Assembly: GCF_003434305.1 (NCBI RefSeq) | Contig: NZ_QKKX01000064.1 | Span: 1-64,000, forward strand | DNA from: Micromonospora sp. MW-13 | GTDB lineage: Bacteria; Actinomycetota; Actinomycetes; Mycobacteriales; Micromonosporaceae | DNA length: 64,000 nucleotides | Direction of reading: 5' to 3' | Part shown: positions 43,036 through 50,518 of the stretch, piece by piece | How positions within the stretch are numbered: position 1 is the first letter of the stretch | Layout of the letters: each line of letters opens with the position of its first letter | The notes under the pieces: generated by a model | The model's database searches: none | Told to the model about the DNA's origin: nothing | Seen by the model: only the letters and a program-made list of their open reading frames with translations | Translations under genes and position numbers: made by a program

Positions 43036-45768
43036 TCACCATCCCCAGTGGACGAAGCCGGCCCAGGCAGCGACATGGGCGAGCTCCTCGTGGTGCAACT
43101 GCTGGCGTAGCCGCGCCGGCATGCGGTCCGGGAACGACCGGTCGGGGTCGAGCATCCAGATCTGCGCCCGCCGCAGCGCCTCCCACACGGGCAGCCCCTC
43201 GGCCATCACGTGGTGGTGGAACATGTACATCAGCACCGAGGTGGCCCGGTCGGGGATCGCCCACTGGGTCGACAGCACCGACCGGACCCCGCCGGCGAGG
43301 AACGCGGTGCCCAGGCTGTACGCCTCGTCGTACCCGTTGATCGCCAGGCCGGTGCGGCAGGCGGCGAGCACGATCAGGCAGATGTCGCGTTCCGGGGACC
43401 GTGCCGTCAGCTCGACCAGTTCCTCGGCGGTCAACCGTCCGCCGCCGTCGAGCAGCAGGTAGGAGGTGGCGGACTCCGGGTCGGTGTTGATGACGCCGTG
43501 GCAGGCGAGGTGCAGCACGGCGCCGGAGCCCGGGCCGGTGCTGGTCAGCCAGTCCCGGACCTCGTCGACGCTGCCGGGCCCGGATCTGCTCGTCGAGCCG
43601 TCCACCCGCCGGCCGACGTACCTTCCGCCGGGGTAGAAGGACCGGTGGATGGCGTACGCCTCGGCCCGGGCAGCGGCCAGGTCCGGCGCCACCCCACCGG
43701 TGTCCGGGTCCCCCACCACCAGGCCGACCGGCGCGGGCGGCACGGGGGCGAGGGCGGCCGAGTGGCAGAGCATGCGCGCGGACGCGGCCTGCGAGAACGC
43801 GACCAGTTGCACCGCGTAGGTGCCGTCCGACCGGCGGGCTGCCTGCCACGGGAACCGGGCGAGTTCCCCCATCGGCACCAGGACCACCCGTGGCGGCCGG
43901 CCGGCGTCGGGGCGGGCGAGCGTGGGCAGGTACCGCTCCACCAGCGGGCCGATCGCCGCCCGCCAGGCCCAGTCGCACATCGAGTCGAGGCTGGCGGCGA
44001 AGTCGGTCGGGTCGTCGAGGGCGGTCAGGTCCCGGCCCGGGTCCGCGATGACCGCGTCCCGCCGGGCCAGGGCCGTGAGGTACCGCTCGACGTCGAGGTC
44101 GTTGCGGACGTGCAGGTTCGGCAGGGCGATGTAACCGGTCGGTCCCCGCTGCGGCGCGATGACCGCGAAGCCCGGCACCGGCCTGTTCCCCGGCACCAGG
44201 TAGACGAGCGCGTCGGCGTCGAGGGCGGCCAGGGCGGTGCGGATCTCGTCGAGACCCGGCGCGTCCAGCAGCGCCGCGCCGCCACCCGGGGCGGCGAGCA
44301 CGCTCAGCACCTCGTGGCGCAGGCCGGTCGGGAGGCTCTCCGCCGAGCCGGACGCCGCAGCCTCCCGCCAGCGGCGCGCGAGGTCGGGCCGGTCGGCGTC
44401 GTCGAGGCGGCGGGGGATGTTGCCGACCTCGGTGGCCGCGTGGAGGGCGAGTCCCCGGCCGGCGTCGAGGGCCCGGATGGCGTTGTCCGGGTCGTTGAAC
44501 ATGAGGCACTGCCGGGCGACTTCGACCGCGTCCCGTGCCGCCCGGCGCGCGGCGAGGTTCGCGGCCGGCAGGTCGGACTGGAGCAACACCTTCCAGGCGT
44601 GTTCCTGGAGCCCCTCCAGGGCCGCCTTGTGCGGGTCCGGCACGGCTCCGCGCCGCCGCCGGGTGTACGACAGCATCTCGTTGATGGCCGCCCACATCGG
44701 GTGCGCCGGCCCGCCGGCCAGCGTTCGCGCCTGTTCGAGCAGCCCGTCCGCCTCCTCGACGTCCCGGGTGGAGCTGGTGAGGTCGCCGCGGTGGTACAGG
44801 GCGACCGCGAGCCCCAGCAGATGGCCCGCGCGCTTGGGGCTGTCGGGGTCGGCGAGGGCCACCGCTGTGCGGAGATGTTCGATGCCCTGCTCGACGCGGG
44901 CCAGGTCGGCCCCCCAGCCGGAGTAGACGGCCGCGCCGCCGACGCCCCCGTGGTACGACGCCCGGCCCTCCGCGCCGAGTTCCGGCCGCAGCGTCAGGTC
45001 TGTCATGGCGGTGAGTTGCTCGTCGGTGAGGGCGGGTGCCGGGGCGTTCGGGTCATCGCGGTACATTCCGGCCAGCGGACCGAAGAAAGTCGTAACCTCC
45101 TCGAAGGCGTCCCGCAGCGGGTCGTCCGGTGGCAGGTGCTCGACGGCCTGCCGGAGCTGGTCGATGGACGGCCGCAGGTCCTCGTCCCGATGGCTCGCCC
45201 CGATGACGTCCACGATTCCGGCGAAGGCGTCCCCGAGGTGCGCCATGGCGGGGATGCTGGCCAGTTGGTCCCGGAGCCGGCGCGCCTCGTCCGGGAAGCG
45301 CCGCAGCACGGCCTCGTCGCCGTTGTCGAGAGCCCGCAGGTACGTGAGCATGGTCCGGACCGAGCCGAGTAGCGGCGCGGTCGCCGGGGTGTCGTCACCG
45401 CCGACCTGGTCGAGGAGGGTGCCCAGCTCCGTGAGCATCGCCCGGTCGTCCACCACCTCTCCGTCGGCGCCGGCCCGCAGCAGCGCGATGGAGCGGGCGG
45501 CCGCGCGCACCTGTGGCCAGTCCGCCGTGTCGGGCGGGTGTCGTTCGGCGATCTCCAGCAGGCCGGCGATCTGCCGGATCCGGTCCCGGTCCGTAGGCGA
45601 GACGGACCTCAGGACCGCGGGCAGCAGGTCGGCCGCCAGGACGCCCCGGACGGCCAGCCCGGCGGGGAGCCGGTGCAGGTCGGCGATCGCCGCGTCCAGG
45701 TCACCCCGCCCGAAGGCCGCCCGGCTGATGGCGACACACCGTTCGGTGATGCCGGCCGCCTCGTCCAC
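43036..45768 (-). CDS. CHAT-domain protease with TPR-like repeats
   Basis: A 910-residue protein. Residues 1-~480 are TPR-like helical repeats (MWAAINEMLSYTRRRRGAVP, HAWKVLLQSDLPAANLAARR). The C-terminal ~330 residues form a CHAT (caspase-like) domain with catalytic H757 in LHLACHGV and C804 in IVLAACRTGLA, plus AFLAGGVRSVLSTQW. CHAT proteases are effectors in several bacterial immune and signalling systems. GTG 45768 has GAGGGGG 4-5 nt upstream and a GTCCGTCAG motif 37 nt upstream. It forms an operon with the dead paralogue 37 nt downstream. Activity and targets are inferred from residues only. Confidence 0.86.
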   Translation of the reverse strand: MDEAAGITERCVAISRAAFGRGDLDAAIADLHRLPAGLAVRGVLAADLLPAVLRSVSPTDRDRIRQIAGLLEIAERHPPDTADWPQVRAAARSIALLRAGADGEVVDDRAMLTELGTLLDQVGGDDTPATAPLLGSVRTMLTYLRALDNGDEAVLRRFPDEARRLRDQLASIPAMAHLGDAFAGIVDVIGASHRDEDLRPSIDQLRQAVEHLPPDDPLRDAFEEVTTFFGPLAGMYRDDPNAPAPALTDEQLTAMTDLTLRPELGAEGRASYHGGVGGAAVYSGWGADLARVEQGIEHLRTAVALADPDSPKRAGHLLGLAVALYHRGDLTSSTRDVEEADGLLEQARTLAGGPAHPMWAAINEMLSYTRRRRGAVPDPHKAALEGLQEHAWKVLLQSDLPAANLAARRAARDAVEVARQCLMFNDPDNAIRALDAGRGLALHAATEVGNIPRRLDDADRPDLARRWREAAASGSAESLPTGLRHEVLSVLAAPGGGAALLDAPGLDEIRTALAALDADALVYLVPGNRPVPGFAVIAPQRGPTGYIALPNLHVRNDLDVERYLTALARRDAVIADPGRDLTALDDPTDFAASLDSMCDWAWRAAIGPLVERYLPTLARPDAGRPPRVVLVPMGELARFPWQAARRSDGTYAVQLVAFSQAASARMLCHSAALAPVPPAPVGLVVGDPDTGGVAPDLAAARAEAYAIHRSFYPGGRYVGRRVDGSTSRSGPGSVDEVRDWLTSTGPGSGAVLHLACHGVINTDPESATSYLLLDGGGRLTAEELVELTARSPERDICLIVLAACRTGLAINGYDEAYSLGTAFLAGGVRSVLSTQWAIPDRATSVLMYMFHHHVMAEGLPVWEALRRAQIWMLDPDRSFPDRMPARLRQQLHHEELAHVAAWAGFVHWGW

Positions 45769-45805
45769 GGTTCCCCCTCGCCACGCTCCGCCCCGACTAC
45801 CGGAC

Positions 45806-45814
45806 CTGACGGAC
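45806..45814 (-). promoter_or_regulatory. GTCCGTCAG cluster motif, copy 6
   Basis: Exact minus-strand copy 37 nt upstream of the CHAT protease start, just after the terminator of the preceding gene. Spacing to the start codon equals that of copy 5. Confidence 0.6.
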
Positions 45815-45827
45815 GGCAGGCGTCGGA

Positions 45828-45865
45828 CGGGCTCCCGGACGGAGTCGAATCCGTCCGGGAGCCCG
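45828..45865 (-). terminator. strong stem-loop terminator separating crystallin-like and CHAT genes
   Basis: A perfect 16-bp stem (45828-45843 with 45850-45865, outer bases CGGGCTCCCGGACGGA) and a 6-nt loop lie 58 nt after the crystallin-like gene. It isolates the CHAT operon from upstream transcription. Confidence 0.8.
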
Positions 45866-45923
45866 CTCGGTGCCATCTCGGTGGTGGGGCGGAATCACCG
45901 GTTGCTGACCGGCTGCCGGCCGG

Positions 45924-46409
45924 TCAGGAGAACTTGATCGAACCCGCCCGGTTGCCCCACCCGTCACCGATGTTGGCGAGTTTGGGCGACTGGTCGATCC
46001 AGGTCGACGAGGCGCCGGTGAAATTGATTCCGTCGAAGAGCTTGACGTCGCACTGGTGGTAGGTGTGCACCGAGCTGATCTTGTTGTTCAGGTCGCCCAC
46101 CGCGGTGCTGCGCAGGTCGTCCCACTGCCACTCGGCGTCGTAGGTCGGCGTGCACTCCCGGGCCTGGCTCCAGGCCAGCACCGTGCCGGTGTAGTCCGCC
46201 CCGGTGTAGGTACGGGCGATGACCAGACTGGCCTGGGCACCGACCGCGCGCAGCGCCCGGTCCTCGCTGCTCGCGCAGGTCATCGCCCCGGTGTCGAGGT
46301 TGACCGCGCAGTTGCGCTGCGGCGCCGCGGCAGCCGGTGCGGCGAACACGCCGAGCAGGCCCAGGGTGCCGAGGGCCGTACCGGTCGCGGTGACCATTCG
46401 TGCCTTCAT
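45924..46409 (-). CDS. secreted beta/gamma-crystallin or peptidase-inhibitor-like protein
   Basis: A 161-residue secreted protein. The signal peptide (1 to ~28, ending APAAAA) precedes a mature domain with four cysteines (NCAV, MTCAS, ECTP, QCDV) and a C-terminal Greek-key-like motif (LFDGINFTGASSTW, SIKFS), typical of the crystallin-like peptidase-inhibitor I36 proteins of actinomycetes. It acts outside the cell; the target is unknown. ATG 46409 has AAGGAGAAAG upstream. A terminator after it separates it from the CHAT operon, so it is probably not part of the cluster. Confidence 0.8.
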   Translation of the reverse strand: MKARMVTATGTALGTLGLLGVFAAPAAAAPQRNCAVNLDTGAMTCASSEDRALRAVGAQASLVIARTYTGADYTGTVLAWSQARECTPTYDAEWQWDDLRSTAVGDLNNKISSVHTYHQCDVKLFDGINFTGASSTWIDQSPKLANIGDGWGNRAGSIKFS

Positions 46410-46630
46410 CGTCTTTCTCCTTCGTCTCGGAACGGGTGCGGATCGTCGGACGACGTCCCGTTTCCATTGCTAGTCGCCGGTCCGGTTGACCAGGACGCCC
46501 ACGGGCCTGGGTCAATCAACTCCGGACAATGCGTGTCCACCGGCGGCCACCCGACAGCCGCCTGGCCAGGCTGGACAGCGTTGGTAACGATGAATCGGAT
46601 TGCTCGGAGAGCTGGGTGAAGGGGAGTTGA

Positions 46631-47836
46631 GTGGCTCGTCAGGAGAGACCCGTCGATCCGACCGCCGGCCCGGTGCAGGCCCTCGCCTACGAATTGCGCA
46701 AGCTCCGCGCCGAGGCGGGCAACCCCACCTACCGTCAGCTCGCCAGATCCGCCGGCTACGGCGCGACGACCCTGTCGGAGGCGGCCGGCGGAGCCCGTCT
46801 GCCGACCCTGGAGGTGCTGCTGGCCTACGTGGGCGCGTGTGGGGGCGACCCCGACGAGTGGCGGCGGCGCTGGCACGAGGCGGCGGCGCGGGCGCGCCCG
46901 ACGGAGCCCGTTCGGCAGGCGGCCGGGGAACGGGCCGGCCACCCGGAAGAGGGCGGCGGCGCGGGCGAGTCGGGCCCGGACCGGCCGGCGGTTGCACCGT
47001 CCGCCGGGCGGCAGCCCGGGAGCGGGACGCCCCGGCCGCGCCGGAGGTGGGTCGTACCCGTCGTTGCCGTCGCCGCCGCGATCGGCACCGTCGTCACGGT
47101 GGTCGGCCTGCCGGACGACGGCCCGACGGGACCCGGCGCGGCGCGCTGTCCCGCCGTGCCGGACGGGACCGCCTTCACCGCGGTGACCTACGGGGGCGGC
47201 GCCCACGTGCGCGCCGGGGCCGCCCGGGACGCGTCCGTGCTGACCACCATCCCGCCGGACTGCACGGTCGGGTTCACCGGCTTCTGCGTGGGCGAGAAGG
47301 TCTACGACAACACCGGCGGCATGCCGGACGTGCGCTGGTTCAAGGTGGCCGGCGGCGGGGTCGTCTCCTCCGCGGTGTTGCACGGCAACCCGCCGCGTGA
47401 CCTGCGGGCGTCGGACTGTCGCCAGGGGCGTCCGACCTCGACCGGCCTCGAACTGTCCGTCGTCACCGGGGCGGGCCGCTCCGGGGCCGTGACGTTGCGG
47501 GCCACCGGAAGGGACCTGTACGTCGTGGGCTTCACCACCTCCGCGGGCGACCCGGCGTCGCCCGGCGAGCGCACCTGGCGACAGGTCGCCCTGGCCGACG
47601 TGCGGGACCCGGCCGTCGGGGCGAGCGCCCGGCTCGACGCGCTGCCCGGCCCCTCGGCCCGTGGGCCGGTCGTCCTGGTCGCGGCTGCCTGCCTGGGCGG
47701 GGACAGCCCGACCGGCCTGGTGCGGGCCCGTCAGGTTCGGCCGGAGGATCCGCGCGAGGCGGTGCCGGTGACGCTCGACCAGCGGCAGCAGGCCGAGGCG
47801 GCCCGGTCCGCCTGCCGCTACCCCAGCCGGGGGTGA
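46631..47836 (+). CDS. HTH membrane protein with extracytoplasmic SH3-like domain
   Basis: A 401-residue protein with an N-terminal XRE-type helix-turn-helix (~15-75, PTYRQLARSAGYGATTLSEA), a disordered linker, one membrane helix (~138-157, WVVPVVAVAAAIGTVVTVVG) and a large extracytoplasmic part. The extracytoplasmic part has an SH3b-like segment (AHVRAGAARDASVLTTIPPD) and a second beta domain with cysteines. This layout suggests a transmembrane regulator that couples an outside signal to DNA binding. GTG 46631 has AGGGGAG upstream. It is divergent from the crystallin-like gene. Confidence 0.75.
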   Translation: MARQERPVDPTAGPVQALAYELRKLRAEAGNPTYRQLARSAGYGATTLSEAAGGARLPTLEVLLAYVGACGGDPDEWRRRWHEAAARARPTEPVRQAAGERAGHPEEGGGAGESGPDRPAVAPSAGRQPGSGTPRPRRRWVVPVVAVAAAIGTVVTVVGLPDDGPTGPGAARCPAVPDGTAFTAVTYGGGAHVRAGAARDASVLTTIPPDCTVGFTGFCVGEKVYDNTGGMPDVRWFKVAGGGVVSSAVLHGNPPRDLRASDCRQGRPTSTGLELSVVTGAGRSGAVTLRATGRDLYVVGFTTSAGDPASPGERTWRQVALADVRDPAVGASARLDALPGPSARGPVVLVAAACLGGDSPTGLVRARQVRPEDPREAVPVTLDQRQQAEAARSACRYPSRG

Positions 47837-47848
47837 GGGGCGGCGGGC

Positions 47849-47908
47849 GTCACCGGGCTGTCACCGGCGGCCCACAGTTCCTGGCACACCGTGACGCTGG
47901 GGTGACGC
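47849..47908. promoter_or_regulatory. paired heptamer direct repeats upstream of the tailoring cassette
   Basis: GTCACCG occurs at 47849-47855 and 47860-47866, and GTGACGC at 47891-47897 and 47902-47908. Each pair has an 11-bp period, and the GTCAC and GTGAC cores are reverse complements. Heptamers with 4-bp spacers at 11-bp period are the layout of SARP/OmpR-type binding sites. A possible -10 (CAGACT, 47918-47923) follows the second pair by ~9 bp. Confidence 0.5.
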
Positions 47909-47954
47909 AAGGCCCCGCAGACTCCATTCGCACAGGGCCGGCGAAGGAGACCTC

Positions 47955-47993
47955 ATGATCGGAATGCGGCGGGTGCCCGGAGGCATGGGATGA
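47955..47993 (+). CDS. 12-residue leader mini-ORF coupled to the ABM gene
   Basis: MIGMRRVPGGMG is encoded from ATG 47955, preceded by a near-perfect AAGGAG with 7-nt spacing. Its stop overlaps the ABM start (ATGA), so ribosomes ending here could restart on the monooxygenase. It may be a translational coupling leader, or the residue of an upstream frame; no family is known for so short a peptide. Confidence 0.4.
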   Translation: MIGMRRVPGGMG

Positions 47994-48310
47994 CGGGCGT
48001 ACGCACGGTGCTCGCGATGCGCACCAGGGAAGGCTGCGAGGAGCGGTTCGAGGCCGAGTGGCTCTCGGCCGCCGAGCAGATCCGCACGCTCGACGGGTGC
48101 CTGCGTCAGGACCTGGTCCGCGACGCCGAGGACCCGCGCAGCTATCTGATCATCAGCGACTGGGCGGACCGGGACCGGTTGGACGCCTTCGGCCGCAGCG
48201 AGCAACGGGACCGGCTGCTGCGCGTGGTCCGTGAGCTTCGCGAGTCCGCGCAACGGCACACGTACCAGGTCCTGCACGTTCTGCGCAGCGATCCCGAGGA
48301 GTCGCGATGA
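47990..48310 (+). CDS. antibiotic-biosynthesis monooxygenase (ABM) family protein
   Basis: A 106-residue protein with the ferredoxin-like ABM fold (VLAMRTREGCEERFEAEWLS; SYLIISDWADRDRLDAF). Members are cofactor-free oxygenases on aromatic polyketides, or degrade heme, or have no known reaction. Its operon with a P450 and a TcmI-type cyclase supports oxygenation of an aromatic polyketide. ATG 47990 has GGAGG 6 nt upstream and overlaps the leader mini-ORF. It overlaps the P450 gene by 4 nt. Confidence 0.8.
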   Translation: MTGVRTVLAMRTREGCEERFEAEWLSAAEQIRTLDGCLRQDLVRDAEDPRSYLIISDWADRDRLDAFGRSEQRDRLLRVVRELRESAQRHTYQVLHVLRSDPEESR

Positions 48311-49533
48311 CCGAGAACCTCGTCCCCGCGGCGGAGCTCTACACCGACGAGTTCGCCGCCGACCCCTATCCCGCCTACGCCCGGCTGCGGGCGGACAAGC
48401 CCGTCTGCCCGGTCAGCTCGCCGCGGTTCGACTCGTACCTGATCAGCAGGTTCGACGACGCCCGGACGGCACTGACCGACCCGAGGCTGTCCAAGGACCT
48501 CTACGGCCCCGGCCAGCACTACCTGCGGATCTTCGGGCCGAACTCGGAGGGGTTGAACAAGAACATGCTCAACTCGGATCCGCCGGAGCACACCAGGCTG
48601 CGGCGGATCGTGTCGCAGGCGTTCGCGCCGCGCCGGATCGAGGCGCTGCGCCCCCGCGTGGCGGAGATCGTGGACACGCTGCTCGACCGGATCGTTCCGC
48701 GGGGCGGGTGCGATCTGATGCGCGACTTCGCCATTCCGTTGCCGATGCTGGTGATCAGCGACCTGCTCGGGATCCCCGAGTCCGACCACGAGCGGGTCCT
48801 CGACTGGACACAGGTGATCAGGACGTCCGGGTCCGCCAACCGCAGCCCCGAGAAGGACCGGGCCGCCGTGCAGGAGGCCCAGCTACGCCTGCACGACTAC
48901 CTCGCCGACCTGGTGCAGGCCAAGCGCGCGCGCCCCGCCGACGACATGATCAGCGCGCTGATCGACGCCTGCGACCGCGACGGGGAGCTGTCCGAGCAGG
49001 AACTGGTCACCACCACCTTCCTGCTGCTGTTCGCCGGGCACCAGACCACCGCGGACTTCATCGGCAACGCGACGGTGGCCCTGCTCACCCACCCGGACCA
49101 GCTCGAACTGCTGCGGGCCAGCCCGGAGCTGCTGCCGTCGGCGATCGAGGAGCTGCTCCGGTTCGACGGCCCGCTACCGGTGGCCAGCCCTCGGATCGCC
49201 ACCGAGGACGTCGAGTACCAGGGCGTGTGCATCCCGCGCGGGTCGGTCGTCGGCGTGGTGATCAACGCGGCGAACCACGACCCGGAGCACTTCGCCGACC
49301 CGGACCGGCTGGACCTCCGCCGCGAGCGCGCCCCGCACATCGGCTTCGGCTACGGCGTGCACTACTGCCTGGGAGTCTCGCTGGCCCGGATGGAGGCGCA
49401 GATCGGCATCGGGACGCTGCTGCGCCGGCTGCCGGGGCTGCGGCTCGGGGTGCCGGTCGCCGAGCTGCGCCGGTTGCCGGCGGCGTCGCCGTTCCGTGGC
49501 CTGCTGGAGTTGCCGGTCCGGTTCGCCGCCTGA
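48307..49533 (+). CDS. cytochrome P450
   Basis: A 408-residue bacterial class I P450. The heme-binding loop is GFGYGVHYCLG with ligand C354, the K-helix motif is EELLR, and the I-helix is LFAGHQTT, where glutamine stands in place of the usual acidic residue before the threonine. That change affects the proton-delivery pair and may reflect an unusual reaction. It needs separate ferredoxin and reductase partners, which are not in the window. It is likely a tailoring enzyme on the product made with the ABM and cyclase proteins. Confidence 0.93.
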   Translation: MTENLVPAAELYTDEFAADPYPAYARLRADKPVCPVSSPRFDSYLISRFDDARTALTDPRLSKDLYGPGQHYLRIFGPNSEGLNKNMLNSDPPEHTRLRRIVSQAFAPRRIEALRPRVAEIVDTLLDRIVPRGGCDLMRDFAIPLPMLVISDLLGIPESDHERVLDWTQVIRTSGSANRSPEKDRAAVQEAQLRLHDYLADLVQAKRARPADDMISALIDACDRDGELSEQELVTTTFLLLFAGHQTTADFIGNATVALLTHPDQLELLRASPELLPSAIEELLRFDGPLPVASPRIATEDVEYQGVCIPRGSVVGVVINAANHDPEHFADPDRLDLRRERAPHIGFGYGVHYCLGVSLARMEAQIGIGTLLRRLPGLRLGVPVAELRRLPAASPFRGLLELPVRFAA

Positions 49534-49592
49534 CGTGCCCGGCGCGCCGGTCCGCCCGACCGGACCGTGCCCGGTCCCACCTCCACCCGGCC

Positions 49593-49677
49593 ACCGTCCA
49601 CCGGCCATCCGGTCACCGTCCACGGGGTTCACCGTCCACCGGGTCACCCGTCCACCCGGTCCACGTCCATCCACCTG
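49593..49677 (+). repeat. five degenerate ACCGTCCAC repeats before the cyclase gene
   Basis: Three exact ACCGTCCAC copies (49593, 49615, 49631), one ACCCGTCCAC (49646) and one CCACGTCCAT (49661) lie at 15-22 bp spacing in the 154-nt gap between the P450 and cyclase genes. The array could be a regulatory site or a slippage product; no gene lies in it. Confidence 0.65.
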
Positions 49678-49687
49678 AGGAGCAGCC

Positions 49688-50371
49688 ATGATTTACCGGT
49701 CCGTGATCGTCTGCCACATCGTTCCCGGCAGCGAGGGCATCGTCGGCGACGTCTTCGGCTACTACGACAAGACGACCCGACCGCAGGATCTCGGGGTGAT
49801 CGGCCGCACCCTGCTGTCGCTGGACGACCTGTACATCCACGTGATCGAGCGCAACGTGGACCCGAAGGCGTCGCTGGGCAAGGCCCGGGGGCTGCCCGCG
49901 TTCCAGCAGATCGCCGAGGCCATCGCCCCGTACGTGACGCCGTACCCGAGGAACTGGCAGAACCCGTCCGACTCCGTCGCCAAGGAGTTCTACAGCTGGG
50001 TACCGGCCGAGGGCTCGGTGCCCGCGTCGGAGTCGCCCGACGGGAACCTGACCGTCATCGTCGCCCGGATCAAGCCCGGGGCGGAACCCAACGTCGCCCG
50101 CGTCTTCGCCGAGTCCGACGCGGGGTCGCTGCCGGTCGAGCTGGGCGTCACGGGGCGCTGGCTGTACTCGATCGACGACGTCTACCTGCACCTGCTGGAG
50201 CGCACCGACGCGGCGTTCGCCGATGCCATGCGGGAGAGCCACGCCAAGCCGGCCTTCGCCAAGATCATGGAGGACCTGAGCACGTTCATCACCCCGTACA
50301 GCCCGGAGACCTGGCGCGGCCCGGAGGACGCGGTGGCCAAGGAGTTCTACCGCTGGCGGGCCGAGGACTGA
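49688..50371 (+). CDS. tandem TcmI-type polyketide cyclase (two fused domains)
   Basis: A 227-residue protein consisting of two copies of the TcmI ferredoxin-like cyclase domain: residues ~3-107 and ~115-225. Both share the pattern of a first strand, a central LDDLYIHVIER or IDDVYLHLLER, and a terminal DSVAKEFYSW or DAVAKEFYRW. Single-domain TcmI cyclases shape aromatic polyketides and dimerise; here the dimer is covalent. ATG 49688 has GAGGAG upstream. Probably cotranscribed with the P450, though a 154-nt repeat-rich gap separates them. Confidence 0.85.
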   Translation: MIYRSVIVCHIVPGSEGIVGDVFGYYDKTTRPQDLGVIGRTLLSLDDLYIHVIERNVDPKASLGKARGLPAFQQIAEAIAPYVTPYPRNWQNPSDSVAKEFYSWVPAEGSVPASESPDGNLTVIVARIKPGAEPNVARVFAESDAGSLPVELGVTGRWLYSIDDVYLHLLERTDAAFADAMRESHAKPAFAKIMEDLSTFITPYSPETWRGPEDAVAKEFYRWRAED

Positions 50372-50462
50372 GACCGCGACCCGGGTGGCGTCCTGGCGTC
50401 GGCCCGGACGCCGACGCCACGGCGCGCCGGCCGAGCGGTGATCGCCGGCACGGCCTTGAAGA

Positions 50463-50484
50463 GTGGTTGGTTACTCACCAGTAA
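50463..50484. promoter_or_regulatory. TetR-type operator-like element, downstream copy
   Basis: GTGGTTGGTTACTCAC (50463-50478) matches the element at 51086-51101 in 15 of 16 positions. It overlaps a perfect TetR-style palindrome TTACT-CACC-AGTAA (50471-50484). It lies between the cyclase and tetR genes. Confidence 0.5.
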
Positions 50485-50518
50485 AGGGGGCGTGGCGGGG
50501 TCGGGTGCGCCGTGCCGG

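Noticed and set aside
49593..49677. ACCGTCCAC array as a CRISPR
   Set aside because: Repeats are 9-10 bp and spacers only 6-13 bp; no cas genes are nearby.
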